Shown here: one piece after another, positions 12,301 through 24,083 of the stretch
Layout: each line of letters opens with the position of its first letter
Numbering within the stretch: the first letter of the stretch is position 1
DNA from: Aculops lycopersici
Lineage: Eukaryota > Arthropoda > Arachnida > Trombidiformes > Eriophyidae
Direction of reading: 5' to 3'
Assembly (NCBI GenBank): GCA_015350385.1
Contig: WNKI01000001.1
Coordinates: 1,357,870 to 1,421,869 of the forward strand
DNA: 64,000 nt
Translations under genes and position numbers: made by a program
The notes under the pieces: generated by a model
The model's database searches: none
Told to the model about the DNA's origin: nothing
What the model saw: the letters and a program-made list of their open reading frames with translations, nothing else

Positions 12301-15300
12301 AATCCTTCTATCGAAGTGGGACTAAAAGCTTTGCTTGTTTTTCCCCTTGGCAGTAAACAAAACCAATCAACCTAATTGATCGGTCGAAGGCAAGGAGCAG
12401 TAGGAGCAGCGACGGCGGTGGAGAAAAACCAAACTCATTTCAATGATAAAAGCGACAACAAGTGGTAATCGCAGCTATATCGTCAATCCTTTGGTCTCAA
12501 GCTCGAGAAGAGCTTGTCCCGTGTGGCCGTGAGCACTCAGCTTAAAACCTATGTGGAATTCAGGCTCTTGCTACTGCAGCAGCTACCTGTTACGAGTGAG
12601 AGGCTAGTGTCTTTATGGGAAAAGTTATAACTAACCGCCCGACCGCCCGACTGACTGGCTAGGTATCAAGCAAGCGAAAGAATTCGACTAACTAACTGTT
12701 TGCCGGGATTTATTATCACCATTATCATAATCATGACACAAGCGAGAGCCGCAAAGAACAATTAACTTAATGAGCTCGGAACTTGAGCTCGAATTCTGAG
12801 TCACCTGGCTCTCGTTGGTTAGGGCGAGTGAGCGACCGAATTATCCTAGGCGCATGCAAATGGCCATTCCAGCGAGTCTATTTTCTCCTCTTGTCTCCAT
12901 TTCTCGACTGCTCACCCTTCGTCGTCGCGGATTTACCTTAACTTAATGCTCAGCTCTTTGCGCGCCAAGCTTTCCGCTGGCCACTTAAAAGCGCGAGTTT
13001 CTCACTCACTGGCTGGCTCCCTGTCGACCGCGTCAACGTCGTACAGCCAACGAGGAACGAATCTCTCCAACTTTGGAGGCATGATTATCGTCATCAAAAC
13101 CATTGGCGGCAAGCGCCACTTGGAAGACTCAGAAGCAGCTCAACAAGTTGGCTACCAGAGAGCGCGTCTAAAACCTCATAAATTCTTGGAAAAATTTCTC
13201 CACTGACGCCGGCGGTGGTTATGGAGTTATTGTTATTGTTATTAGCGTGGCTCATGCAAACTTGAGTCCACTATTTCGACTTGGGGCTACCGAGAAATCG
13301 TCGTTGTCGTATCCGACGAAGAAGGCGACGCGAGAGTCTAAGACATTGAACACGACGAGCGAAGCACAATTGAGTGATCCGTTGAACTCTCCACAGGTGG
13401 TTCTGTGTCCAGCTTGCGGAGCTTTGACGCTTGTCGTGTCTCCATAAGAATGAGCTCCTCTGGCGCCTTACCTGTTCGAGCTATATATTGCAGTCTTGAT
13501 ACAATAACAGTAATGGTAACACACAAGGCTCGCTCATAGCTCGGGGTTCACACACAGTGAGAGAAATTCTAAGGCTAATTTTGTCGCCGTGTTGGTAGTC
13601 GTGGTCTTTGGTTAGCTTAGCCTCCTAGACAAGAGGCATGAACCATGTGGAATCTTATATTTTCCCCTACTACTACAGAGGCTAGTCTCAGGCGCATTCT
13701 AGCGAAAGGAAGACAACAGGGAAAGAAAGAAAGAGAGAGAAAGTCTCTCTAATGGCTTCGTTCGCGCCCACTGACCACAGGAGATAGAGGCGGCAGCTGA
13801 ATGGTGGATGGCGAATGGCGTTGGTGTTGAATGTGCTATCCAGTCTATCCGTCGGCCACCGAGCGAGCTCTTGCGGGATCAAACAGGCGGGCCACATAAG
13901 CGGTCTGAGCGAGTGAGCGACCGCAGAAGTGTCGTTAGCGCGGCAGGTTACCTGTAACTCAACTATAGCGGCTACATGGAGAAACAGCAACAAAAGCAGC
14001 AGCCGCCACAACAGCAACTGCAACTGCAACTCAGAGGCAGGTGATTTGTTCTTGATTTGAACCAACGGCAGCAGCAGCGGCTGCAACTCGACCGTCCAGC
14101 TGCCCACTTACTCCTTTCGCCTAACAAACAGCGAGTAAATCACACCAACTGCTCTCTTGAACGAACTAAGTTAGGCTCACGGAAAGAGCTCATCTGCTTG
14201 GCAAGCTACTTCCGCCCTCGCTTGTCTCTCTCTCTCTCCCGCCTGGTCGCTCTGCTTAAGACCACAACCAATGCGGCCGCTACTATTGCTGCCGGAAAAT
14301 TTAATTGAAGGCGATCCAAATGATGATCCTCAAGTGGCCAATCTATTTCGATGCTCACCACTGTAAACTGGCCAATCAAAACTAGTCGTTAGTTTCACTT
14401 TAGCGTTCGTCATCGTTTCCGTCGCGATCGTCGCCGGTAGCAAGCAAGTCGCTGATTAAATGCGAGTTCTCACCCTCACGGCTCACCTATTAGCACCAAC
14501 GGGCCACTGCCACTTGTTGCCAGCCCAGTCACCGGCTGCTGTTGCCAAGTGGACGAAAAAAGATCGCCTGTTCCATGTCTCCGTGTCCAAATTAGCCTAG
14601 CGTCCGCATTAGACGCCACCACTACCGACCGGCTGCGGTGGTAATGATCATGGAAGAAGTGGTAACTTGGCAGAGGCAACTTCTCCTAATCAGTGCGCCG
14701 AATCGCGCAAACTACTCTCCTGCCCAAACCATCCGTCGCCACAAAAGTTGTACAGTTAACTACCTCTTCTCCTTCCTCCTTCTCCTCAAAGCTAAGTGTT
14801 GGCTTACGGGTTGGCCAAAACTAAATGGGCTTTTCACTCTCACTTGACCAAATTGCTTGTGAACAAAGGAGGCTATGAATTGGAAATGAGAGGGAGAGAG
14901 AGAAAACTTGCAAAGAGTGATAGAGAATCATCGATAATAATATGCGGTTATTATCATATGGATGTAACTAAACGGAAGCAGCTAGCTCAAGGTGCAACTT
15001 CCAGTGCAAACTAAAATCTTCATTGTTGGCTACTGTGACTAAGCAGGTAGCGGTGGTTGCAAATTTTTCTCCTCCACTTCTCCTTCCGTAAACTAAACTG
15101 AACCATCTCCACAAAAGCAATCGCTTTTAGAATCCTCATAAGAGAAGATAAATCTCAGGTAGCTTTGTGGTTGGCCAGGTAAGTTGTAATCATCATTTAC
15201 GTTGTGGAAGTCAATGGAGAATACTACTACCAATAATAATACCCAATCCACCACCAAGATGCTTACAAGAGACGAGGCCTACTCCTTGTGGTCCTGTGCG

Positions 15301-16541
15301 AATGTTAATTGATTTTGGCCAACTAAAATATGACTCGAGCAACAAGATGACCAATCTATTTGTTTGCTCTTGGTTTTGGTCTAAAAATGGTCGATTTAAT
15401 TCTTGCTGATTGCATCTTCTCCCTTAATCCAACAGGAAGAGTGCTAAATTGAAACCCTTAAATCTCGTTATAACTAAGAAGCGTTCCTTAGTACAACAAT
15501 ACTGTGAGTTAATCGAGTCTATGGATGAAAAAACTCCCCCGCTTCCAGGTAAACCTACCTGTTGCTCATCACTCGTTCAGTTAGCGCGCAATCGTGGGCG
15601 GCATGATTTGTTCGCGCCTATCGGAGGCAAGTGCTGGTTGCCGCCATTGAGTAGCATTGCATCGCAGTGCAATAAAGTGCGGAGCGGTGCAGTGCAGTCC
15701 AGTCCAGTCCAGTCCGTTGCGTCAGTGCCAAGTCCGCCACGATTGCGTCAGTAAATCATCAAGGAACTAAGGTAACATTGGTGCAACTCTCGCCATCCCG
15801 TCGGATACTGCAGTTTGCCACCTAGAAGTCGAGCGCCACTGACGTCGTGGTTGCCGTCACTTCTGTCGACTCCCGAGAGAGCCGAAAAGAAAGCGAGAAA
15901 GAGATAGACGAAGGCAACAGGTTGCCATGGACAAGCGAGTGCAGTCAAGGCGCCAAACTTTCGCTTGCCCCGTTGGCTAAGTCAGAGTTTTGAGTGTTGA
16001 ATGGCGAGCTAACTTGCTGCGCGCCGCAGAGGAAGCGGGTTGCGCAATGGATAGACACTTGTGGCTGGAGCAGCAGCAGCAGCAGCAGCAATGCAGTGGA
16101 ATTCATAACATCAGAACAGGCCAGCCCACCTGTTGCTGTCCTGCTGCGAGTCGAGCGGTTGAAAAGTGAGCGGCAGCTTAACGGAACTGCTTGCGCCATA
16201 GTGTCTGTTAGTTGTTCTCGCCTCTCATTCTTCTCAATGAGTTTTGACTGGCAAGTCGGTCGTCTGTCGGACGATCAGTTTGGCAATAGCAACAGAACCA
16301 GCAATAGCAACACAATCAGATTCCATCCCCCTTTTGCTGCCAAATCTGCGCGCGCTTTCACCTGCAAGCTAGCTGGCCAATGAGCTAGCCACCGGATACG
16401 TTGCCCAAAGAGGAGCCACCGCCGCTGCTGCAACGAAGCGAGCAAGTGAGAGGAGGAACTCGGTGTTGCTGCCACTGCTGCTGCTGTAGCTTTTGCTGCT
16501 GATATTGCAGCGAGACTATGGGATAGACTGGAGATTTGGAA

Positions 16542-16569
16542 GGAGAGAGAGAGAGAGAGAGAGAGAGAT
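16542..16569. repeat. (AG)n microsatellite
   Basis: About fourteen AG units running into GATAGATA. Non-coding. Confidence 0.95.
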
Positions 16570-17510
16570 AGATACTCGAGAGCCAAGTCATCAGTTTCAC
16601 TATTCCAACAGGTAGTTTGACAAACAAACGCTCCGGTTTGAGTAAAGCGCGCGCACCGAGAACAAGAGCGAGTTGGATAGAAGCAAAAGGAGAAAGTTCC
16701 AGGTAACCGAACCGCAAGTTTGGTTAGGTTTGGTTGGTTGATTAGTTAGCAGGCTAGTGGTTAGCAAGCGTGTATTGCGGCGGTCAGTGAGTCAGTCACT
16801 GAGGTATATTCAGTAAGTGAGCAAGTAAGTAAAAGTGAGCAGCGCCTGGCTCTTTCCTTCACTCGCTCAAGTATCACTTTTGCAGATATCAGCTCCTCAA
16901 TCATCGCTCACTTTCCCTCTGAATCTCCAGCGAGCTAAGCTCAACCTTCTTTCTCAAAGAGGAAGGAAGAAAACTTTCAGTGTGTTAACAGGTGAAATAG
17001 AGAGGAGCCTAAAATATTGAGAGATTTTGTTTGCGTTTGCCCCACCACAACGGGGGTTAGTTGAGCAAGCAGTTGATTCAATCAAACACTAAACTAAACT
17101 AACTGGTTGCGATAGAAAGAGAGTTGGGATCTGAGGAACGAGGAGTATCAATGGCCCTCAGTGTTGATTGTGACTCTAACGAAGAAACTCATCGGTCGTG
17201 TTTAGTTTGTAATGAAGCAAAGTTAGAGAGCGTTTTGGCTTTTACGATACATCATTCGATATAAGAGAACAACAACGTGTTCAGAAATAGTGGCAATGAT
17301 GTTGCGTAACAACAAGAGATAGAAACCATCTCATTCAAAAAGTAGTCTAGTAGAAGACATAGACTAGATAAGCAAACTCAACAGGTTGTTTCTAGATTGT
17401 AATCTAATCAACGGTTCTCGATCTGAATCAATCAGACGCTCGAATTAGAGTCAAATCTAAGAGGATAGTTCAAGAATACCACTAGTATTTTTCTGATTCC
17501 TTTTCTCAGG

Positions 17511-17518
17511 TATAAAAA
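17511..17518 (+). promoter_or_regulatory. TATA box for the 964-residue protein gene
   Basis: TATAAAAA lies 87 bases upstream of the first ATG at 17598, which predicts a start site near 17541 and a short 5' UTR. Confidence 0.6.
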
Positions 17519-17597
17519 GGGAACTTTCGCTTCAATTTTGCGAAGTTATATTGAATATCCTGAAAACTAAACCAATCCTCAAACCTAAAGACACATA

Positions 17598-20492
17598 ATG
17601 CAAGATTTAGCATCAGCCGTGAAGAGCCTAGGTAACAGCAAGCTAATAACAATCGAGCGACTAGCCAATTTAAGCCAAACGAACTCCTCACCTGAGCGCC
17701 AGTATCGGGGGCGTCAGCATTTAATTGCGAAGAACAGAAGAATCTCTTGTAATCTGCAGAAAAGGAGAGATATAAGGAGAGATTCAATGACAACAATGAC
17801 ACCACCAAAAGTTAAAACAAATCATCTGAGACCACTAGCAGTCGCAGCCACTGATAGAAATGGGCCGACAACGCACCTGTTGCTCCTGGTTGCTCTACTA
17901 CTCTGTGTCATGAGCCGCTTGTGTGTTAGTTCCGCCAATGCAGCAACAAGCGGCCACCAGGATTTGGCGCTAAGAATGGCCAGTAGACTCAGCACAAGTG
18001 GTGCCAAGTTAATGAGTAAATCACTAGATTTTGCCAAGTCCAACGAGTGGATTGTGCACCAAATGGGTCCTGTTGTGGCCAAGAAATTAATTGAGAATGT
18101 TGTCCAATCGTCGCCGAAGTCGTCGAATAGCGACACCTCAACCACTAAGGGTATCGATACTCAGGCCATAGCCGACAAAATTGTCGACACCTTAGCCGAT
18201 AGCATCAAGAGCAAGCAGAAGCAGAAGAAGAAGCAAAAGCAAAAGGTAGCTGAGCAAAGTGAAGATGAGGTTCGAAACGAGAGTGACTCGTCCAACACCA
18301 AGACCACAGTGGCAATGCCAGGTGCTGGTGGAGGTGTCTCGAAGAGCGGAAGTAGAAAAGGCAAGAGTTTGGTGAGCGACGGTGTGCATCAGGTCGTTCA
18401 GAGTTTGTTCAACCGCGACAACCGGAAGTTGTTCGGAAGGGCAATGGACAAGTCGCAGAATAACCAGCGCCACTTGCCCTTCCGCTTTAGCTCCGGTTCG
18501 CAGAACTCGAATGTCTACTCATCGTCTTCTCAGTCGTCGTCGCATCATCATGCTAATCAGCAGCACAATAACCACAACAATAACAACAATTTCCAATCAC
18601 AAAATCAACAAAACTCATCGTGGATGATGGTCAAGGAGCCGAGTTACGATCAAAGTTTGTTTGTTAGCACCGATAGCAGTCAGTTGGACGAGAATCCCGT
18701 TGTGTTACGGGCCGAGCATGGCCACAATCTAACCACAATCTCGCCATTGAATCAGCAACAATCGTCTTCTTCGTATCAGAGTAGCAACTCAGCAGGCGTC
18801 CCCCAAAACCTTTCGCCATTAATCTCCAGTTTAATGTCCTCGTCGGCCACCAATCAGATTGGACAAAAGCTGCTGCAGAAGCATCGATTGCAACAAAAGT
18901 ACGTGCACACCAATAGGCACCATCCAAACCAACACCTATCACCAAAACCCTGGCCCTCGAGCGGAAGCTCGTCCGCTAGACGTCAGCAACAATCGCCGTA
19001 CAGTTTGACGCCAGTCACTAGCGACATGAACATTGTTCAGGTGCCTAGCTCGCCAGCGCCACTACCGGTGACTCAGCAGCAACAAGTGGTCACGCAACCC
19101 TCGACCACCTCCACCACACCGAGCACAACAACCTCCACCACCGAACTTCCGCCATTCTCGTTCCATGTTCCTTCAAGCCAACAACAGTCGCCGCAAGTCT
19201 CAGTTACTCAGCTGGGACCAAATAAGTTCAAGATCAACAACAAGCACCAATATCCTCAATCGGCGATGTCATTTGCGCCCAGCTCGTGGCATAGTAGCAA
19301 TCAAAATAGATACAACAACTACGGCGGTAGCAGCTCGTCCTATCACAACAACCACAAGTACCATCCAACAACCTCAACCACAACAACAACCACCACCACC
19401 ACCACCACGACTACACCTGAGCCACAAACAGAGTCACCGCAAACGGAGGAGCCCATGGCCAGTGATTTGGATCAATCGACTAGCTCACCAGTGAGCTCGC
19501 TTCTATCGTCCGCGGCCCAGGCCGCTCTTGAGTCACTGAGTCAGGCTGGTAGTAGCAATAGCATTGATGATGGTGGCTCATATGGAAGCTCATCTTATAA
19601 CTCCACCGATAACTCATCCTCATCTCTAGGTGGCTCTAAATCCTCATCATCAATGAGCACCAAAGGCGCCTCACCACATACAACTTCCGCTCGGCACTCA
19701 GTCATCACCGCTGAGGCAATACCCACGGCTCTAGGCGCCCCGTTGTACCATCTAACTCGGGCAAACTTCACCGCAACCTCAATAATGTCGCCACCACCGA
19801 GAAGAAGCGGAGTCTCGCCGTCCGCCAAAGCCGCTGCTCAGTATCTGCAAAAGGGACTCACAAACTTGTCCTCGAATATCTTTGGAAGACAAAATAAGGG
19901 ATGGGCGAAGAGATTGGGATTGAGCTCGGTGTTGCTAACCACTCTACTCTATGGGGCCGCCATTCTAGCGAACCCAGGCGCCCCACTACCAACATCAGGA
20001 TTAGAAGTGTTGCAAGCCCTCACTAAGGGCAAGCGAAGACGAGGCGCCAGTGGCGGCTTGATACCACCTGTTGGAGGTGTTGAGGGTGTCGGAGCCGACC
20101 AGTCGCTTGCTGAGTCGATCACGGCGCCATTGAATGCGGCGCTTCTAGATAACAATAATGTTAATAATATCTTCCAACAACAACCTCAGTTGATACCATT
20201 GTTCGAGTACATACTCCAGCAGGAACAACTGAAACTGCAACAACAGCAACAACAAAACTCGTTGTTCAGCCAACGAAGCTCGAGTCCTCAATTAGAAATT
20301 GAGAATGTCGACCAAACGGCATTAGCATCGACAAATGACCGACAATCTGTATCAATAACACGTCGCTTCAGTGCTCCTAGTCAATATTATACACTAAGCG
20401 CGATGCCAGATACTAGAACAAATAACAACTATCAACAAAACCTACAGCCGCAACTCATTGCTAGGCCGACGTTCGGTCTCGGCGGCAGGTAG
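17598..20492 (+). CDS. Ser/Gln/Asn-rich protein with hydrophobic segments; unknown family
   Basis: This ORF of 964 residues starts from an ATG 57 bases after the predicted start site. An alternative ATG at 17787 (residue 64, MTTMTPPK) would remove a basic leader; a possible small intron (AG/GTAACA near 17630 to TGCAG near 17758) would also place the start there. A strongly hydrophobic run THLLLLVALLLCVMSRLC, followed by SSANA, around residues 92-117 looks like a signal or anchor sequence. A helical block follows (LALRMASRLS...VVAKKLIENVV), then Lys/Gln-rich, Ser/Asn/Gln-rich and poly-Thr (about 593-607) low-complexity segments. A second hydrophobic helix (SSVLLTTLLYGAAILA, about 774-790) is followed by a basic KGKRRR. 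No known domain is recognised. I infer a secretory-pathway or membrane protein; no function is assigned. Confidence 0.75.
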   Translation: MQDLASAVKSLGNSKLITIERLANLSQTNSSPERQYRGRQHLIAKNRRISCNLQKRRDIRRDSMTTMTPPKVKTNHLRPLAVAATDRNGPTTHLLLLVALLLCVMSRLCVSSANAATSGHQDLALRMASRLSTSGAKLMSKSLDFAKSNEWIVHQMGPVVAKKLIENVVQSSPKSSNSDTSTTKGIDTQAIADKIVDTLADSIKSKQKQKKKQKQKVAEQSEDEVRNESDSSNTKTTVAMPGAGGGVSKSGSRKGKSLVSDGVHQVVQSLFNRDNRKLFGRAMDKSQNNQRHLPFRFSSGSQNSNVYSSSSQSSSHHHANQQHNNHNNNNNFQSQNQQNSSWMMVKEPSYDQSLFVSTDSSQLDENPVVLRAEHGHNLTTISPLNQQQSSSSYQSSNSAGVPQNLSPLISSLMSSSATNQIGQKLLQKHRLQQKYVHTNRHHPNQHLSPKPWPSSGSSSARRQQQSPYSLTPVTSDMNIVQVPSSPAPLPVTQQQQVVTQPSTTSTTPSTTTSTTELPPFSFHVPSSQQQSPQVSVTQLGPNKFKINNKHQYPQSAMSFAPSSWHSSNQNRYNNYGGSSSSYHNNHKYHPTTSTTTTTTTTTTTTTPEPQTESPQTEEPMASDLDQSTSSPVSSLLSSAAQAALESLSQAGSSNSIDDGGSYGSSSYNSTDNSSSSLGGSKSSSSMSTKGASPHTTSARHSVITAEAIPTALGAPLYHLTRANFTATSIMSPPPRRSGVSPSAKAAAQYLQKGLTNLSSNIFGRQNKGWAKRLGLSSVLLTTLLYGAAILANPGAPLPTSGLEVLQALTKGKRRRGASGGLIPPVGGVEGVGADQSLAESITAPLNAALLDNNNVNNIFQQQPQLIPLFEYILQQEQLKLQQQQQQNSLFSQRSSSPQLEIENVDQTALASTNDRQSVSITRRFSAPSQYYTLSAMPDTRTNNNYQQNLQPQLIARPTFGLGGR

Positions 20493-20750
20493 TCCAGGTT
20501 CATGAACTGCCTTTACCTTGATCTTACATTGTTAATCCAATCAACCAACCAACACTATCTTACTTGATGGTGTATCAGCATGTGTCAATTTGTCAAAGAC
20601 TTATAAAATGTTATTCCTTACGTTACGTTATGCTCGTGATTTCACACCACTTTGTCTGAAATAGTTTTGAGTATTTCAACGACTGACTCAATATTAGGTT
20701 TTCGAGTTTTTTATTTTGTATATAACGACGGTCCAAGGTTACCTTTCCGC

Positions 20751-20756
20751 AATAAA
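20751..20756 (+). terminator. Polyadenylation signal of the 964-residue protein gene
   Basis: AATAAA lies 259 bases after the stop. The convergent RpL7 gene has its own signal on the other strand about 175 bases further on. Confidence 0.55.
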
Positions 20757-20929
20757 TGACGATGGAATCACTTTTTCCGGTTATTCTCCGGCGAGTCTAT
20801 TTACGAGGTGAAAAATTGAAGATTCCATCTTACCAATTATAAGAACAACCCCGCTGGTGTCGCTGCATAGTTGGCTACAGCAAAAACGTAAATGAAGAGG
20901 CGGAAAACGAACTTACGCGAATAAGGCGT

Positions 20930-20935
20930 TTTATT
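20930..20935 (-). terminator. Polyadenylation signal of RpL7
   Basis: TTTATT on the plus strand (AATAAA on the minus strand) lies 20 bases beyond the RpL7 stop codon, giving a very short 3' UTR as is common for ribosomal protein genes. Confidence 0.6.
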
Positions 20936-20955
20936 ATTAGATTTGCCTAGATATT

Positions 20956-21717
20956 CTAGATCATCTTCCTTAGCAAGTGGTTAATTCTGTCCTCTCTGCA
21001 ACCAGCGTCACCTCCCTCGACGTAGTGAGTAGTCTTCTTGCGCCATCCGTGACGTGGGTTGTTCAACTTAAAGTGCCATAAGAAGTTGTTGGCTTGCTTA
21101 AAGTGTGGACCAACTGTATAGATTTCATGGATCAGGTCCTCCATGCAGATGATGTTGTATTTTCCAAGACGAGACTCAATGACACTGTTTGAAGTCAATG
21201 GAATCCTTTGTCCTTGTTGCTTTCCAAAACCACGCTTGTACACTAGCTCCCTAACGGTCTTTAGAGTTGGGTATCCCCATGTGATGTATGGCTCGGCGAT
21301 GCGGAGCATATTGATGGTTGCCTTGTTCAACTTGACAAATACTCCGTTGTTGATTTGTCTCAAACGCAACAGCTGGAGAACCTTACGGGGCTTTGGAGCG
21401 ACGCCGATGATACCCTTGATACGAACAACGAAGGCAAGCTTGGGCTCGGCAGGGATATAGAAGTTACCCTTCGATTTTGCCTGACGTTGGAGTCTAACTA
21501 AATCCCTCTCCTTCTGTCTGTACTCCTTAACGTAACTCTCTGCTCTCTTAAAGATATCGGCATGTTTTAGACGGCGAGTCTTCTGTCTAAGCTGTGCCTT
21601 TACCCTCTGGGCCTCCTTGGTGGCCTTGCGGACTTGTCGGCGCTTGAGTACTGACTCTGGGACTGTTGCCACCTTGCCTGAGCCGGCGGCTGGCGACTTT
21701 GCTACCTTCTCCACCAT
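20956..21717 (-). CDS. RpL7: 60S ribosomal protein L7 (uL30)
   Basis: This is a complete 253-residue protein in one exon. The basic N-terminal extension (VPESVLKRR, then KHADIFKRAE) is typical of eukaryotic L7. The conserved core follows: FVVRIKGI, then QLLRLRQINNGVFVKLNKAT, then AEPYITWGYP and RELVYKRGFGK. The C-terminal half has the IPLT...SLGKYNI-type region (here ESRLGKYNIICMEDLIHEI) and ends HLLRKMI. The protein is part of the large cytosolic ribosomal subunit and binds 5S/28S rRNA. Length and sequence are ordinary for the family (about 250 residues). The lack of coding introns is notable for an animal L7 gene. It is transcribed convergently with the upstream plus-strand gene. Confidence 0.97.
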   Translation of the reverse strand: MVEKVAKSPAAGSGKVATVPESVLKRRQVRKATKEAQRVKAQLRQKTRRLKHADIFKRAESYVKEYRQKERDLVRLQRQAKSKGNFYIPAEPKLAFVVRIKGIIGVAPKPRKVLQLLRLRQINNGVFVKLNKATINMLRIAEPYITWGYPTLKTVRELVYKRGFGKQQGQRIPLTSNSVIESRLGKYNIICMEDLIHEIYTVGPHFKQANNFLWHFKLNNPRHGWRKKTTHYVEGGDAGCREDRINHLLRKMI

Positions 21718-23084
21718 TTCGGTAATATCAATAATAGATTAATTAGTTGTAATATTATACACAATTGTTAACACCTACTTCCGCGTGCGAAGTGCTGATA
21801 ATATAACAGATTTGATATATATCTATTATCAATATTATTATTGATAGTTTTAAATTAATAAATGGATAAATATAATATTGGCTCGCGGTAGTAACCAACC
21901 ATGAGTTCTTGCCAAAGTGAATGCTACAACGTGTTTAGTTTCCTTGAGGTTCGAGCGCCGCATGCATGAGGTTAAAAGTGCATGCTTCGCAATGTTGTGT
22001 GCGCGGCGACGGCCGGCGCCGCTCGCATGGAGAATCCCATTTGCTTTGCAGGCAAATTACATGCCGGATGCAGGCTACACAAGCCATAGGCATGTGATGC
22101 GCTTGCGCAGAAGTGAAAAATTAGATTTTGGCGCAAAATACAAAAACACGGACGCACTCGTTCGCATTTCATCATTTTTTACCTGATGATGCACTTGGAA
22201 CTCATTGACAATTTTGTGATGTGATTTTAGTTGATTAAAGTCGGGGTTTATTATCATTATTACTACTGCATATTTCATGTTCGTTGCAAATGTCTCCTCA
22301 TATGTCTGTCTGTCTATCTGTCGATTAATGGATATCCGAGTTACCTTTCATCCCTCATGCCCGCGAGTTTCTGTACACGGTAGCAGCAGGTGTCTACTTC
22401 TGAAGCCCACTTTGGTTATGAGCTCCTCTACTTCCGCTGCACAGCATTCTATTCACGACTATCGGGCCAATCGCCTCCCGTAAATCATCCGTTTCGTTTA
22501 AGTTTTTTTTTGTGATTGTATCTTTCTGTCTTCTATCAGGCCGTCGATTTGTGTATGTCCCCCAAAGTTTGAGTTGCACTACGAAGTCGTATTTTTAGAT
22601 AGTTCAGTCGAGTTCAACTTAGTTTAGAGCTAATGTGGTTGTCTGATGTACGAGTGGGTGAGTTATCATTATCCGGTGTCCAGTGTAATTGTCTCCTTTT
22701 AATGATCGAAATCTAGTCAAATGATCAATATATTCAGTTCAATTAAACTAATGATATCGACCACTTGTTTCGCTTCCGGTCGCGCGCGTCGCCCCGAGAT
22801 GCGCTTCACAGCGACTGGTTTTGCTCATCAGTTGTGATCAATCCATCACCTGACTCAAGTTTAAGGTTTTGATTAGCAAAATATTATCGGTTAGTTAGAT
22901 TGGTGATAAGAGCTCATTGTGTAAGCAAATGCAAAGCCATGTTGAGTAGAGGGGTCAGAGAGGTTGAGATAAGGGAAGCTGATATAAGGGCCGCTCGCAG
23001 CAGCATCGATACTCAACACGCAATCATATAATCAACATAGTTAAGCTGGAGAGTTAAGCAAAAGCATTGGAAGCTCTGAACAAC
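21718..23084. other. Intergenic region upstream of RpL7 and downstream of the allatotropin gene
   Basis: No coding exon is recognised. The part nearest RpL7 is very AT-rich. Around 21950-22150 there is a GC-richer block with several GCATGC/TGCATG words that could hold the RpL7 promoter. The allatotropin transcript should end toward 23085, but no unambiguous signal was picked out. Confidence 0.4.
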
Positions 23085-23181
23085 CTACAGACCGTTGTAG
23101 TCGGAAAACTTTGGATTGATGTACTTGTCAATCTTTGGCCATCTGGCAAGTGCTGAGCTAGTCCATCGCGAGTACTTAGTG
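23085..23181 (-). CDS. Allatotropin precursor, exon 2 (C-terminal tail)
   Basis: Exon 1 ends at a GATCAG/GTGAGT donor two bases into a codon. An acceptor ATAATCAG/C at 23182-23183 restores the frame and adds 32 residues, ending FSDYNGL and a TAG stop. The 228-bp intron and the in-phase join (771 nt in total, 256 residues) support this exon. A second AG five bases further on is a possible alternative. The segment contains LARWPKIDKYI, an acidic/hydrophobic tail of the sort found after the peptide in such precursors; this last point is inference. Confidence 0.6.
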
Positions 23182-23409
23182 CTGATTATTTTGATCATAA
23201 AGTTTTCATTTTTATCAAATTTGACGAGCGAAGCCAGGTGGTCAAATTTGTTTGGGTGATGATGATGTTGTTGTTGGTAAGATAGACAGCAAAACAAATT
23301 AGCGCGCCGTGATTATCGCACGCAATCAAAACAAATAAACCATCGGAGCCAAAATCCACAAAGATGGAGTTCAATGATGAGAGGAAACAAAAACAAATCG
23401 GCTACTCAC

Positions 23410-24083
23410 CTGATCGCCGCTGGACCCATTCTGCCATCGCGGCCACTGGCCTCACTGCTTGCCTGGCCGCCAAAGTTGTCGTTGTATCCACCGATTGATC
23501 GCTTGCCAAAGCCGCGGGCTGTGGACATAAGTCGCGGCCTAAATGCGCGACCTTCGCGCATCGGATTTGAGCTCATCGTCCTCGAGGCCCAGTGTTTGTA
23601 ATCATCGACCAATGTATGGTAGTTGCGAGGTGCAGGTGGCCCGCTACTGAAGCCAATGTTACCATTGGCGCCAGTGCTCACTGGGTAAGCTGGCATCGAG
23701 TTGAAATCAAATGGTCTCTTCTCAACGCGATCCCAGGAAGCTGGCGCCGGTGAGATTCTGGCTCCCGGTCGCGTTTGCAAGATTAACACCTCGCTTCCGG
23801 TTTCTGGATCTTGGCTTTCGACTTGCTGTTGTAACTTGTTTAGAGTTTGATGGTACCAATCGGCAAGTTGTTGTGGTTGTAACTGCTGTTGTTGCCAGTA
23901 CAAATCTCCCGCCGCGCTTGCCAACTTGTCAACTCGCTCGCCATTATCTCCAACAAGTTGCTGCTGCTGCCCGTCTTCATTTGCTAACACTGTCACCTTG
24001 GCTGTGGGATACTTCTGGCCAAGGACATCTTGCGAGCCGTTTAAAATGGAGGCCGTCGCCAGTGCCAACACTAGCACCTTCAT
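23410..24083 (-). CDS. Allatotropin neuropeptide precursor, exon 1 (contains the mature peptide)
   Basis: The ATG at 24083 starts a hydrophobic signal peptide (MKVLVLALATASIL). A Gln-rich spacer follows, then a dibasic EKR at 121-123. The peptide AFRPRLMSTARGF (residues 180-192) is followed by Gly193, the amide donor, and a Lys-Arg cleavage site (194-195). The C-terminal TARGF-amide is the hallmark of allatotropins, a family that stimulates juvenile hormone synthesis in insects and also gut and heart muscle in many invertebrates, acting through a G-protein-coupled receptor. The peptide begins after a single Arg (GR) rather than a dibasic site, and starts with Ala where insect peptides usually have Gly. 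The exon ends at 23410 with a consensus donor. An untranslated upstream exon is possible: there is a minus-strand CAG/GTAAGT donor near 25370. Confidence 0.9.

Larger units (their letters stand above)
2460..17510. other. 15-kb gene-poor region with recurrent short motifs
   Basis: No ORF here has a recognisable domain, and coding-like codon runs are short. I see no transposon remnants and no tRNA. The region repeatedly carries CAACA(A/G)GTGG and CAACAGGT on both strands (for example 6524, 7623, 8820, 9679, 10569, 11767, 12456, 14510, 15915, 16606, 17379). There is an orphan TATAAAT at 8124-8130. Some sequences resemble splice donors, such as CAG/GTAAGT read on the minus strand at about 10765, but no matching exons can be joined. 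Likely regulatory DNA, or untranslated first exons and introns of neighbouring genes. Confidence 0.5.
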
